NCBI GenBank assembly: GCA_040954595.2
Contig: CM082580.2
Span: 1,116,001-1,180,000, forward strand
DNA from: Balanoglossus misakiensis
Taxonomy: Eukaryota; Hemichordata
Length of the DNA: 64,000 nt
Reading direction: 5' to 3'
Both the position numbers and the translations under genes were made by a program. Below are positions 39,941 to 54,756 of the stretch, one piece after another (position 1 is the first letter of the stretch; every line of letters begins with the position of its first letter). Below the pieces are notes generated by a model, which ran no database searches, was not told where the DNA came from, and worked only from the letters and a program-made list of their open reading frames with translations.

Positions 39941-40509
39941 AGTCGAAAATTTGTCATTTATTAATGATTTTCACCCATGATTTTTTTTCAAAAATCGACA
40001 AAATTTTGAGATTTTGCAAAGTCGAAAATTTGTAATTTTTTGATGATTTTCACCAATGTTTTTTTTCAAAATTGAACGAACCCATGATTTTTTTCAAAAA
40101 TCGACGAAATTTTGAGATTTTGCAAATTCGAAAATTTGTAATTTTTTGATGATTTTCACCCTTTTTTTTCAAAAATCAACGAACCCATGATTTTTTTTCA
40201 AAAATCTACGAAATTTTGAGATTTTGCAAAGTCGAAAATTTGTCATTTTTTGATGATTTTCACCCATGATTTTTTTCAAAAATCGACAAAATTTTTAGAT
40301 TTTGCAAAGTCGAAAATTTTTAATTTTTTGATGATTTTCACCCATGACTTTTTTTCAAAAATTTACGAAATTTTGAGATTTTGCAAAGTCGAAAATGTGT
40401 CATTTTTTGATGATTTTCACCCATGATTTTTTTCAAAAATCGACAAAATTTTGAGATTTTGCAAATTCGAAAATTTGTAATTTTTTGATGATTTTCACCC
40501 ATGTTTTTT

Positions 40510-42351
40510 TCAAAAATCAACGAACCCATGATTTTTTTTCAAAAATCGACAAAATTTTGAGATTTTGCAAAGTCGAAAATTTGTCATTTTTTGATGATTT
40601 TCACCCATGATTTTTCTCAAAAATCGACGAAATTTTGCAAAGTCGAAAATTTGTAATTTTTTGATGATTTTCACCCATGATTTTTTTTCAAAAATCGACG
40701 AAATTTTGAGATTTTGCAAAGTCGAAAATTTGTCATTTATTAATGATTTTCACCCATGATTTTTTTTCAAAAATCGACAAAATTTTGAGATTTTGCAAAG
40801 TCGAAAATTTGTAATTTTTTGATGATTTTCACCCATGTTTTTTTTCAAAATTGAACGAACCCATGATTTTTTTCAAAAATCGACGAAATTTTGAGATTTT
40901 GCAAAGTCGAAAATTTGTCATTTTTTGATGATTTTCACCCATGTTTTTTTTTTCAAAAATCGACGAAATTTTGAGATTTTGCAAAGTCGAAAATTTGTCA
41001 TTTATTAATGATTTTCACCCATGATTTTTTTTCAAAAATCGACAAATTTTTGAGATTTTGCAAAGTCGAAAATTTGTAATTTTTTGATGATTTTCACCCA
41101 TGTTTTTTTTCAAAATTGAACGAACCCATGATTTTTTTCAAAAATCGACGAAATTTTGAGATTTTGCAAAGTCGAAAATTTATCATTTTTTGATGATTTT
41201 CACCCATGATTTTTTTCAAAAATCGACAAAATTTTGAGATTTTGCAAAGTCGAAAATTTGTAATTTTTTGATGATTTTTACCCATGATTTTTTTTTTCAA
41301 AAATCGACGAAATTTTGAGATTTTGCAAATTCGAAAATTTGTAATTTTTTGATGATTTTCACCCTTTTTTTTTCAAAAATCAACGAACCCATGATTTTTT
41401 TCAAAAATCGACGAAATTTTGAGATTTTGCAAAGTCGAAAATTTGTCATTTTTTGATGATTTTCACCCATGATTTTTTTCAAAAATCGACGAAATTTTGA
41501 GATTTTGCAAAGTCGAAAATGTGTCATTTTTTGATGATTTTCACCCATGATTTTTTTCAAAAATCGACAAAATTTTGAGATTTTGCAAATTCGAAAATTT
41601 GTAATTTTTTGATGATTTTCACCCATGTTTTTTTTCAAAAATCAACGAACCCATGATTTTTTTTCAAAAATCGACAAAATTTTGAGATTTTGCAAAGTCG
41701 AAAATTTGTCATTTTTTGATGATTTTCACCCATGATTTTTCTCAAAAATCGACAAAATTTTGAGATTTTGCAAAGTCGAAAATTTGTAATTTTTTGATGA
41801 TTTTCACCCATGATTTTTTTTCAAAAATCGACGAAATTTTGAGATTTTGCAAAGTCGAAAATTTGTCATTTATTAATGATTTTCACCCATGATTTTTTTT
41901 CAAAAATCGACAAAATTTTGAGATTTTGCAAAGTCGAAAATTTGTAATTTTTTGATGATTTTCACCCATGTTTTTTTTCAAAATGGAACGAACCCATGAT
42001 TTTTTTCAAAAATCGACGAAATTTTGAGATTTTGCAAAGTCGAAAATTTGTCATTTTTTGATGATTTTTTCCCATGATTTTGTTTTTCAAAAATCGACCA
42101 AATTTTGAGATTTTGCAAAGACAAAAAATTGTCATTTTTTGATGATTTTCACCCATGATTTTTTTCAAAAATCGACGAAATTTTGAGATTTTGCAAAGAC
42201 GAAAATTTGTCGTTTTTTGATGATTTTCACCCATGATTTTTCTCAAAAATCGACGAAATTTTGAGATTTTGCAAAGTCGAAAATTTGTCATTTTTTGATG
42301 ATTTTCACCCATGATTCTTTTCAAAAATCGACGAAATTTGAGATTTTGCAA
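40510..42351 (+). repeat. Satellite B segmental duplicate, copy 2 (8257-bp offset)
   Basis: Partner of 32253-34094. A region near 41300-41640 joins monomers that are further apart in the first copy, so this copy also has a local deletion. Confidence 0.75.
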
Positions 42352-45300
42352 AGTCGAAAATTTGTCATTTTTTGATGATTTTTACCCATGATTTTTTTTT
42401 TCAAAAATCGACCAAATTTTGAGATTTTGCAAAGACGAAAATTTGTCATTTTTTGATGATTTTCACCCATGATTTTTCTCAAAAATCGACGAAATTTTGA
42501 GATTTTGCAAAGTCAAAAATTTGTCATTTTTTGATGATTTTCACCCATGATTTTTTTCAAAAATCGACGAAATTTAAGATTTTGCAAAGTCGAAAATTTG
42601 TCATTTTTTGATGATTTTCACCCATGATTTTTTTCAAAAATCGACGAAATTTTGAGATTTTGCAAAGTCGAAAATTTGTCATTTTTTGATAATTTTTTCC
42701 TATGATTTTTCTCAAAAATCGACGAAATTTTGAGATTTTGCAAAGTCAAAAATTTGTCATTTTTTGATGATTTTCACCCATGATTTTTTTCAAAAATCGA
42801 CGAAATTTTGAGATTTTGCAAAGTCGAAAATTTGTCATTTTTTGATGATTTTCACCCATGATTTTTTTCAAAAATCGACAAAATTTTTAGATTTTGCAAA
42901 GTCGAAAATTTGTAATTTTTTGATGATTTTTACCCATGATTTTTTTTTTCAAAAATCGACGATTTTTTGAGATTTTGCAAAGACGAAACTTTTTAATTTT
43001 TTGATGATTTTCACCCATGACTTTTTTTCAAAAATTTACGAAATTTTGAGATTTTGCAAAGTCGAAAATTTGTCATTTTTTGATGATTTTCACCCATGTT
43101 TTTTTTTTCAAAAATCGACGAAATTTTGAGATTTTGCAAATTCGAAAATTTGTCATTTTTTGATGATTTTCACCCATGTTTTTTTTCAAAAATCAACGAA
43201 CCCATGATTTTTTTTCAAAAATCGACAAAATTTTGAGATTTTGCAAAGTCGAAAATTTGTCATTTTTTGATGATTTTCACCCATGATTTTTTTCAAAAAT
43301 CGACGAAATTTTGAGATTTTGCAAAGTCGAAAATTTGTCATTTTTTGATTATTTTCACCCATGATTTTTTTCAAAAATCGACAAAATTTTTAGATTTTGC
43401 AAAGTCGACAATTTGTCATTTTTTGATGATTTTCACCATGATTTTTTTTTAAAAAATGACGAAATTTTGAGATTTTGCAAAGACGAAAATTTGTAATTTT
43501 TTGATGATTTTCACCCATGATTTTTTTTCAAAAATGTACGAAATTTTGAGATTTTGCAAAGTCGAAAATTTGTCATTTTTTGATGATTTTCACCCATGAT
43601 TTTTTTCAAAAATCGACGAAATTTGAGATTTTGCAAAGTCGAAAATTTGTCATTTTTTGATGATTTTCACCCATGTTTTTTTTCAAAAATCTACGAAATT
43701 TTGAGATTTTGCAAAGTCGAAAATTTGTCATTTTTTGATGATTTTCACCCATGATTTTTTTCAAAAATCGACAAAATTTTTAGATTTTGCAAAGTCGAAA
43801 ATTTGTAATTTTTTGATGATTTTTACCCATGATTTTTTTTTTCAAAAATCGACGAAATTTTGAGATTTTGCAAATTCGAAAATTTGTAATTTTTTGATGA
43901 TTTTCACCCTTTTTTTTTCAAAAATCAACGAACCCATGATTTTTTTTCAAAAATCTACGAAATTTTGAGATTTTGCAAAGTCGAAAATTTGTCATTTTTT
44001 GATGATTTTCACCCATGATTTTTTTCAAAAATCGACAAAATTTTTAGATTTTGCAAAGTCGAAAATTTGTAATTTTTTGATGATTTTTACCCATGATTTT
44101 TTTTTTCAAAAATCGACGAAATTTTGAGATTTTGCAAAGACGAAAATTTGTAATTTTTTGATGATTTTCACCCATATTTTTTTTCAAAATTGAACGAACC
44201 CATGATTTTTTTCAAAAATCGACGAAATTTTGAGATTTTGCAAATTCGAAAATTTGTCATTTTTTGATGATTTTCACCCATGTTTTTTTTCAAAAATCGA
44301 CGAAATTTTGAGATTTTGCAAAGTCGAAAATGTGTCATTTTTTGATGATTTTCACCCATGATTTTTTTCAAAAATCGACAAAATTTTGAGATTTTGCAAA
44401 TTCGAAAATTTGTAATTTTTTGATGATTTTCACCCATGTTTTTTTTCAAAAATCAACGAACCCATGATTTTTTTTCAAAAATCGACAAAATTTTGAGATT
44501 TTGCAAAGTCGAAAATTTGTCATTTTTTGATGATTTTCACCCATGATTTTTCTCAAAAATCGACGAAATTTTGCAAAGTCGAAAATTTGTAATTTTTTGA
44601 TGATTTTCACCCATGTTTTTTTTCAAAATTGAACGAACCCATGATTTTTTTCAAAAATCGACGAAATTTTGAGATTTTGCAAAGTCGAAAATTTGTCATT
44701 TTTTGATGATTTTCACCCATGTTTTTTTTTCAAAAATCGACGAAATTTTGAGATTTTGCAAAGTCGAAAATTTGTCATTTATTAATGATTTTCACCCATG
44801 ATTTTTTTTCAAAAATCGACAAATTTTTGAGATTTTGCAAAGTCGAAAATTTGTAATTTTTTGATGATTTTCACCCATGTTTTTTTTCAAAATTGAACGA
44901 ACCCATGATTTTTTTCAAAAATCGACGAAATTTTGAGATTTTGCAAAGTCGAAAATTTGTAATTTTTTGATGATTTTCACCCATGTTTTTTTTCAAAAAT
45001 CAACGAACCCATGATTTTTTTTCAAAAATCGACAAAATTTTGAGATTTTGCAAAGTCGAAAATTTGTAATTTTTTGATGATTTTCACCCTTTTTTTTCAA
45101 AAATCAACGAACCCATGATTTTTTTTCAAAAATCTACGAAATTTTGAGATTTTGCAAAGTCGAAAATTTGTCATTTTTTGATGATTTTCACCCATGATTT
45201 TTTTCAAAAATCGACAAAATTTTTAGATTTTGCAAAGTCGAAAATTTGTAATTTTTTGATGATTTTTACCCATGATTTTTTTTTTCAAAAATCGACGAAA

Positions 45301-45943
45301 TTTTGAGATTTTGCAAAGACGAAAATTTGTAATTTTTTGATGATTTTCACCCATATTTTTTTTCAAAATTGAACGAACCCATGATTTTTTTCAAAAATCG
45401 ACGAAATTTTGAGATTTTGCAAAGTCGAAAATTTGTCATTTTTTGATGATTTTCACCCATGATTTTTTTCAAAAATCGACGAAATTTTGAGATTTTGCAA
45501 AGTCGAAAATGTGTCATTTTTTGATGATTTTCACCCATGATTTTTTTCAAAAATCGACAAAATTTTGAGATTTTGCAAATTCGAAAATTTGTAATTTTTT
45601 GATGATTTTCACCCATGTTTTTTTTCAAAAATCAACGAACCCATGATTTTTTTTCAAAAATCGACAAAATTTTGAGATTTTGCAAAGTCGAAAATTTGTC
45701 ATTTTTTGATGATTTTCACCCATGATTTTTCTCAAAAATCGACGAAATTTTGCAAAGTCGAAAATTTGTTCTTTTTTGATGATTTTCACCCATGATTTTT
45801 TTTCAAAAATCGACGAAATTTTGAGATTTTGCAAAGTCGAAAATTTGTCATTTATTAATGATTTTCACCCATGATTTTTTTTCAAAAATCGACAAAATTT
45901 TGAGATTTTGCAAAGTCGAAAATTTGTAATTTTTTGATGATTT

Positions 45944-47300
45944 TCACCCATGTTTTTTTTCAAAATTGAACGAACCCATGATTTTTTTCAAAAATCGACG
46001 AAATTTTGAGATTTTGCAAAGTCGAAAATTTGTCATTTTTTGATGATTTTCACCCATGATTTTTTTCAAAAATCGACAAAATTTTGAGATTTTGCAAAGT
46101 CGAAAATTTGTAATTTTTTGATGATTTTTACCCATGATTTTTTTTTTCAAAAATCGACGAAATTTTGAGATTTTGCAAATTCGAAAATTTGTAATTTTTT
46201 GATGATTTTCACCCTTTTTTTTCAAAAATCAACGAACCCATGATTTTTTTTCAAAAATCTACGAAATTTTGAGATTTTGCAAAGTCGAAAATTTGTCATT
46301 TTTTGATGATTTTCACCCATGATTTTTTTCAAAAATCGACAAAATTTTTAGATTTTGCAAAGTCGAAAATTTGTAATTTTTTGATGATTTTTACCCATGA
46401 TTTTTTTTTTCAAAAATCGACGAAATTTTGAGATTTTGCAAAGACGAAAATTTGTAATTTTTTGATGATTTTCACCCATATTTTTTTTCAAAATTGAACG
46501 AACCCATGATTTTTTTCAAAAATCGACGAAATTTTGAGATTTTGCAAAGTCGAAAATTTGTCATTTTTTGATGATTTTCACCCATGATTTTTTTCAAAAA
46601 TCGACGAAATTTTGAGATTTTGCAAAGTCGAAAATGTGTCATTTTTTGATGATTTTCACCCATGATTTTTTTCAAAAATCGACAAAATTTTGAGATTTTG
46701 CAAATTCGAAAATTTGTAATTTTTTGATGATTTTCACCCATGTTTTTTTTCAAAAATCAACGAACCCATGATTTTTTTTCAAAAATCGACAAAATTTTGA
46801 GATTTTGCAAAGTCGAAAATTTGTCATTTTTTGATGATTTTCACCCATGATTTTTCTCAAAAATCGACGAAATTTTGAGATTTTGCAAAGTCGAAAATTT
46901 GTAATTTTTTGATGATTTTCACCCATGATTTTTTTCAAAAATCGACGAAATTTTGAGATTTTGCAAAGTCGAAAATGTGTCATTTTTTGATGATTTTCAC
47001 CCATGATTTTTTTCAAAAATTGACAAAATTTTGAGATTTTGCAAATTCGAAAATTTGTAATTTTTTGATGATTTTCACCCATGTTTTTTTTCAAAAATCA
47101 ACGAACCCATGATTTTTTTTCAAAAATCGACAAAATTTTGAGATTTTGCAAAGTCGAAAATTTGTCATTTTTTGATGATTTTCACCCATGATTTTTCTCA
47201 AAAATCGACGAAATTTTGCAAAGTCGAAAATTTGTAATTTTTTGATGATTTTCACCCATGATTTTTTTTCAAAAATCGACGAAATTTTGAGATTTTGCAA
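45944..47300 (+). repeat. Satellite B segmental duplicate, copy 2 (7360-bp offset)
   Basis: Partner of 38584-39940. The constant offset across several consecutive units shows block-wise rather than monomer-by-monomer amplification. Confidence 0.8.
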
Positions 47301-50300
47301 AGTCGAAAATTTGTCATTTATTAATGATTTTCACCCATGATTTTTTTTCAAAAATCGACAAAATTTTGAGATTTTGCAAAGTCGAAAATTTGTAATTTTT
47401 TGATGATTTTCACCAATGTTTTTTTTCAAAATTGAACGAACCCATGATTTTTTTCAAAAATCGACGAAATTTTGAGATTTTGCAAAGTCGAAAATTTGTC
47501 ATTTTTTGATGATTTTCACCCATGATTTTTTTCAAAAATCGACAAAATTTTGAGATTTTGCAAAGTCGAAAATTTGTAATTTTTTGATGATTTTTACCCA
47601 TGATTTTTTTTTTCAAAAATCGACGAAATTTTGAGATTTTGCAAAGTCGAAAATTTGTCATTTTTTGATGATTTTCACCCATGATTTTTTTCAAAAATCG
47701 ACGAAATTTTGAGATTTTGCAAAGTCGAAAATGTGTCATTTTTTGATGATTTTCACCCATGATTTTTTTCAAAAATCGACAAAATTTTGAGATTTTGCAA
47801 ATTCGAAAATTTGTAATTTTTTGATGATTTTCACCCATGTTTTTTTTCAAAAATCAACGAACCCATGATTTTTTTTCAAAAATCGACAAAATTTTGAGAT
47901 TTTGCAAAGTCGAAAATTTGTCATTTTTTGATGATTTTCACCCATGATTTTTCTCAAAAATCGACGAAATTTTGAGATTTTGCAAAGTCGAAAATTTGTA
48001 ATTTTTTGATGATTTTCACCCATGATTTTTTTTCAAAAATCGACGAAATTTTGAGATTTTGCAAAGTCGAAAATTTGTCATTTATTAATGATTTTCACCC
48101 ATGATTTTTTTTCAAAAATCGACAAAATTTTGAGATTTTGCAAAGTCGAAAATTTGTAATTTTTTGATGATTTTCACCCATGTTTTTTTTCAAAATTGAA
48201 CGAACCCATGATTTTTTTCAAAAATCGACGAAATTTTGAGATTTTGCAAAGTCGAAAATTTGTCATTTTTGATGATTTTTTCCCATGATTTTGTTTTTCA
48301 AAAATCGACCAAATTTTGAGATTTTGCAAAGACAAAAAATTGTCATTTTTTGATGATTTTCACCCATGATTTTTTTCAAAAATCGACGAAATTTTGAGAT
48401 TTTGCAAAGACGAAAATTTGTCGTTTTTTGATGATTTTCACCCATGATTTTTCTCAAAAATCGACGAAATTTTGAGATTTTGCAAAGTCGAAAATTTGTC
48501 ATTTTTTGATGATTTTCACCCATGATTCTTTTCAAAAATCGACGAAATTTGAGATTTTGCAAAGTCGAAAATTTGTCATTTTTTGATGATTTTTACCCAT
48601 GATTTTTTTTTTCAAAAATCGACCAAATTTTGAGATTTTGCAAAGACGAAAATTTGTCATTTTTTGATGATTTTCACCCATGATTTTTCTCAAAAATCGA
48701 CGAAATTTTGAGATTTTGCAAAGTCAAAAATTTGTCATTTTTTGATGATTTTCACCCATGATTTTTTTCAAAAATCGACGAAATTTAAGATTTTGCAAAG
48801 TCGAAAATTTGTCATTTTTTGATGATTTTCACCCATGATTTTTTTCAAAAATCGACGAAATTTTGAGATTTTGCAAAGTCGAAAATTTGTCATTTTTTGA
48901 TAATTTTTTCCTATGATTTTTCTCAAAAATCGACGAAATTTTGAGATTTTGCAAAGTCAAAAATTTGTCATTTTTTGATGATTTTCACCCATGATTTTTT
49001 TCAAAAATCGACGAAATTTAAGATTTTGCAAAGTCGAAAATTTGTCATTTTTTGATGATTTTCACCCATGATTTTTTTCAAAAATCGACGAAATTTTGAG
49101 ATTTTGCAAAGTCGAAAATTTGTCATTTTTTGATGATTTTCACCCATGATTTTTTTTCAAAAATCGACAAAATTTTTAGATTTTGCAAAGTCGAAAATTT
49201 GTAATTTTTTGATGATTTTCACCCATGTTTTTTTTCAAAAATTGACTAAATTTTGAGATTTTGCAAAGTCGAAAATTTGTCATTTTTTGATGATTTTCAC
49301 CCATGTTTTTTTTTTTCAAAAATCGACGAAATTTTGAGATTTTGCAAAGACGAAACTTTTTAATTTTTTGATGATTTTCACCCATGACTTTTTTTCAAAA
49401 ATTTACGAAATTTTGAGATTTTGCAAAGTCGAAAATTTGTCATTTTTTGATGATTTTCACCCATGTTTTTTTTTTTCAAAAATCGACGAAATTTTGAGAT
49501 TTTGCAAATTCGAAAATTTGTCATTTTTTGATGATTTTCACCCATGTTTTTTTTCAAAAATCAACGAACCCATGATTTTTTTTCAAAAATCGACAAAATT
49601 TTGAGATTTTGCAAAGTCGAAAATTTGTCATTCTTTGATGATTTTCACCCATGATTTTTTTCAAAAATCGACGAAATTTTGAGATTTTGCAAAGTCGAAA
49701 ATTTGTCATTTTTTGATTATTTTCACCCATGATTTTTTTCAAAAATCGACAAAATTTTTAGATTTTGCAAAGTCGACAATTTGTCATTTTTTGATGATTT
49801 TCACCATGATTTTTTTTTAAAAAATGACGAAATTTTGAGATTTTGCAAAGTCGAAAATTTGTAATTTTTTGATGATTTTCACCCATGTTTTTTTTCAAAA
49901 TTGAACGAACCCATGATTTTTTTCAAAAATCGACGAAATTTTGAGATTTTGCAAAGTCGAAAATTTGTCATTTTTTGATGATTTTCACCCATGATTTTTT
50001 TCAAAAATCGACAAAATTTTGAGATTTTGCAAAGTCGAAAATTTGTAATTTTTTGATGATTTTTACCCATGATTTTTTTTTTCAAAAATCGACGAAATTT
50101 TGAGATTTTGCAAATTCGAAAATTTGTAATTTTTTGATGATTTTCACCCTTTTTTTTTCAAAAATCAACGAACCCATGATTTTTTTTCAAAAATCTACGA
50201 AATTTTGAGATTTTGCAAAGTCGAAAATTTGTCATTTTTTGATGATTTTCACCCATGATTTTTTTCAAAAATCGACAAAATTTTTAGATTTTGCAAAGTC

Positions 50301-53300
50301 GAAAATTTGTAATTTTTTGATGATTTTTACCCATGATTTTTTTTTCAAAAATCGACGAAATTTTGAGATTTTGCAAAGACGAAAATTTGTAATTTTTTGA
50401 TGATTTTCACCCATATTTTTTTTCAAAATTGAACGAACCCATGATTTTTTTCAAAAATCGACGAAATTTTGAGATTTTGCAAAGTCGAAAATTTGTCATT
50501 TTTTGATGATTTTCACCCATGATTTTTTTCAAAAATCGACGAAATTTTGAGATTTTGCAAAGTCGAAAATGTGTCATTTTTTGATGATTTTCACCCATGA
50601 TTTTTTTCAAAAATCGACAAAATTTTGAGATTTTGCAAATTCGAAAATTTGTAATTTTTTGATGATTTTCACCCATGTTTTTTTTCAAAAATCAACGAAC
50701 CCATGATTTTTTTTCAAAAATCGACAAAATTTTGAGATTTTGCAAAGTCGAAAATTTGTCATTTTTTGATGATTTTCACCCATGATTTTTCTCAAAAATC
50801 GACGAAATTTTGAGATTTTGCAAAGTCGAAAATTTGTAATTTTTTGATGATTTTCACCCATGATTTTTTTTCAAAAATCGACGAAATTTTGAGATTTTGC
50901 AAAGTCGAAAATTTGTCATTTATTAATGATTTTCACCCATGATTTTTTTTCAAAAATCGACAAAATTTTGAGATTTTGCAAAGTCGAAAATTTGTAATTT
51001 TTTGATGATTTTCACCCATGTTTTTTTTCAAAATTGAACGAACCCATGATTTTTTTCAAAAATCGACAAAATTTTGAGATTTTGCAAAGTCGAAAATTTG
51101 TCATTTTTTGATGATTTTCACCCATGATTTTTCTCAAAAATCGACGAAATTTTGAGATTTTGCAAAGTCGAAAATTTGTAATTTTTTGATGATTTTCACC
51201 CATGATTTTTTTTCAAAAATCGACGAAATTTTGAGATTTTGCAAAGTCGAAAATTTGTCATTTATTAATGATTTTCACCCATGATTTTTTTTCAAAAATC
51301 GACAAAATTTTGAGATTTTGCAAAGTCGAAAATTTGCAATTTTTTGATGATTTTCACCCATGTTTTTTTTCAAAATTGAACGAACCCATGATTTTTTTCA
51401 AAAATCGACGAAATTTTGAGATTTTGCAAATTCGAAAATTTGTCATTTTTTGATGATTTTCACCCATGTTTTTTTTTCCAAAATCGACGAAATTTTGAGA
51501 TTTTGCAAAGTCGAAAATTTGTCATTTTTTGATGATTTTTTCCCATGATTTTGTTTTTCAAAAATCGACCAAATTTTGAGATTTTGCAAAGACAAAAAAT
51601 TGTCATTTTTTGATGATTTTCACCCATGATTTTTTTCAAAAATCGACGAAATTTTGAGATTTTGCAAAGACGAAAATTTGTCGTTTTTTGATGATTTTCA
51701 CCCATGATTTTTCTCAAAAATCGACGAAATTTTGAGATTTTGCAAAGTCAAAAATTTGTCATTATTTGATGATTTTCACCCATGATTTTTTTCAAAAATC
51801 GACGAAATTTAAGATTTTGCAAAGTCGAAAATTTGTCATTTTTTGATGATTTTCACCCATGATTTTTTTCAAAAATCGACGAAATTTTGAGATTTTGCAA
51901 AGTCGAAAATTTGTCATTTTTTGATGATTTTCACCCATGATTTTTTTCAAAAATCGACAAAATTTTGAGATTTTGCAAAGTCGAAAATTTGTAATTTTTT
52001 GATGATTTTTACCCATGATTTTTTTTTCAAAAATCGACGAAATTTTGAGATTTTGCAAAGACGAAACTTTTTAATTTTTTGATGATTTTCACCCATGACT
52101 TTTTTTCAAAAATTTACGAAATTTTGAGATTTTGCAAAGTCGAAAATTTGTCATTTTTTGATGATTTTCACCCATGATTTTTTTCAAAAATCGACGAAAT
52201 TTTGAGATTTTGCAAAGTCGAAAATTTGTCATTTTTTGATGATTTTCACCCATGATTTTTTTCAAAAATCGACAAAATTTTTAGATTTTGCAAAGTCGAA
52301 AATTTGTAATTTTTTGATGATTTTTACCCATGATTTTTTTTTTCAAAAATCGACGATTTTTTGAGATTTTGCAAAGACGAAACTTTTTAATTTTTTGATG
52401 ATTTTCACCCATGACTTTTTTTCAAAAATTTACGAAATTTTGAGATTTTGCAAAGTCGAAAATTTGTCATTTTTTGATGATTTTCACCCATGTTTTTTTT
52501 TTCAAAAATCGACGAAATTTTGAGATTTTGCAAATTCGAAAATTTGTAATTTTTTGATGATTTTCACCCATGTTTTTTTTCAAAAATCAACGAACCCATG
52601 ATTTTTTTTCAAAAATCGACAAAATTTTGAGATTTTGCAAAGTCGAAAATTTGTCATTTTTTGATGAATTTCACCCATGATTTTTTTCAAAAATCGACGA
52701 AATTTTGAGATTTTGCAAAGTCGAAAATTTGTCATTTTTTGATTATTTTCACCCATGATTTTTTTCAAAAATCGACAAAATTTTTAGATTTCGCAAAGTC
52801 GACAATTTGTCATTTTTTTGATGATTTTCACCATGATTTTTTTTTAAAAAATGACGAAATTTTGAGATTTTGCAAAGACGAAAATTTGTCATTTTTTGAT
52901 GATTTTCACCCATGATTTTTTTTCAAAAATGTACGAAATTTTGAGATTTTGCAAAGTCGAAAATTTGTAATTTTTTGATGATTTTCACCAATGTTTTTTT
53001 TTAAAAATCAACGAACCAATGATTTTTTTCAAAAATTGACACCAATGTTTTTTTTTAAAAATCAACGAACTCATGATTTTTTTAAAAAATTGACATTTTG
53101 AGATTTTGCAAAGTCGAAAATTTGTCATTTTTTGATGATTTTCACCATGATTGTTTTTTTCAAAAATCGACAAAATTTTTAGATTTTGCAAAGTCGAAAA
53201 TTTGTAATTTTTTGATGATTTTTACCCATGATTTTTTTTTCCAAAAATCGACGAAATTTTGAGATTTTGCAAAGACGAAAATTTGTAATTTTTTGATGAT

Positions 53301-54756
53301 TTTCACCCATGACTTTTTTTCAAAAATTTACGAAATTTTGAGATTTTGCAAAGTCGAAAATTTGTCATTTTTTGATGATTTTTTCCCATGATTTTGTTTT
53401 TCAAAAATCGACCAAATTTTGGGATTTTGCAAAGACGAAAATTTGTCATTTTTTGATGATTTTCACCCATGATTTTTTTCAAAAATCGACGAACCCATGA
53501 TTTTTTTTTCCAAAATCTACGAAATTTTGAGATTTTGCAAAGTCGAAAATTTGTAATTTTTTGATGATTTTCACCCATGTTTTGTTTTCCAAAATCGACG
53601 AAATTTTGAGATTTTGCAAATTCGAAAATTTGTAATTTTTTGATGATTTTCACCCATGTTTTTTTTCAAAAATCAACGAACCCATGATTTTTTTTCAAAA
53701 ATCGACAAAATTTTGAGATTTTGCAAAGTCGAAAATTTGTCATTTTTTGATGATTTTCACCCATGATTTTTCTCAAAAATCGACGAAATTTTGAGATTTT
53801 GCAAAGTCGAAAATTTGTAATTTTTTGATGATTTTCACCCATGATTTTTTTTCAAAAATCGACGAAATTTTGAGATTTTGCAAAGTCGAAAATTTGTCAT
53901 TTATTAATGATTTTCACCCATGATTTTTTTTCAAAAATCGACAAAATTTTGAGATTTTGCAAAGTCGAAAATTTATAATTTTTTGATGATTTTCACCCAT
54001 GTTTTTTTTCAAAATTGAACGAACCCATGATTTTTTTCAAAAATCGACGAAATTTTGAGATTTTGCAAAGTCGAAAATTTGTCATTTTTTGATGATTTTC
54101 ACCCATGATTTTTTTCAAAAATCGACAAAATTTTTAGATTTTGCAAAGTCGAAAATTTGTAATTTTTTGATGATTTTTACCCATGATTTTTTTTTTCAAA
54201 AATCGACGAAATTTTGAGATTTTGCAAAGACGAAAATTTGTAATTTTTTGATGATTTTCACCCAAGACTTTTTTTCAAAAATTTACGAAATTTTGAGATT
54301 TTGCAAAGTCGAAAATTTGTCATTTTTTGATGATTTTCACCCATGTTTTTTTTTCAAAAATCGACGAAATTTTGAGATTTTGCAAATTCGAAAATTTGTA
54401 ATTTTTTGATGATTTTCACCCATGTTTTTTTTTCAAAAATCAACGAACCCATGATTTTTTTTCAAAAATCTACGAAATTTTGAGATTTTGCAAAGTCGAA
54501 AATTTGTCATTTTTTGATGATTTTCACCCATGATTTTTTTCAAAAATCGACAAAATTTTTAGATTTTGCAAAGTCGAAAATTTGTATTTTTTTGATGATT
54601 TTTACCCATGATTTTTTTTTTCAAAAATCGACGAAATTTTGAGATTTTGCAAAGACGAAAATTTGTAATTTTTTGATGATTTTCACCCATGTTTTTTTTT
54701 CAAAAATCAACGAACCCATGATTTTTTTTCAAAAATCGACAATATTCTGAGATTTT

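Noticed and set aside
47410-47850. 146-residue open frame on the minus strand of satellite B
   Set aside because: It is about six copies of the 26-residue translation of a 78-bp repeat; frames open and close with T-run length, and no start context or domain is present.
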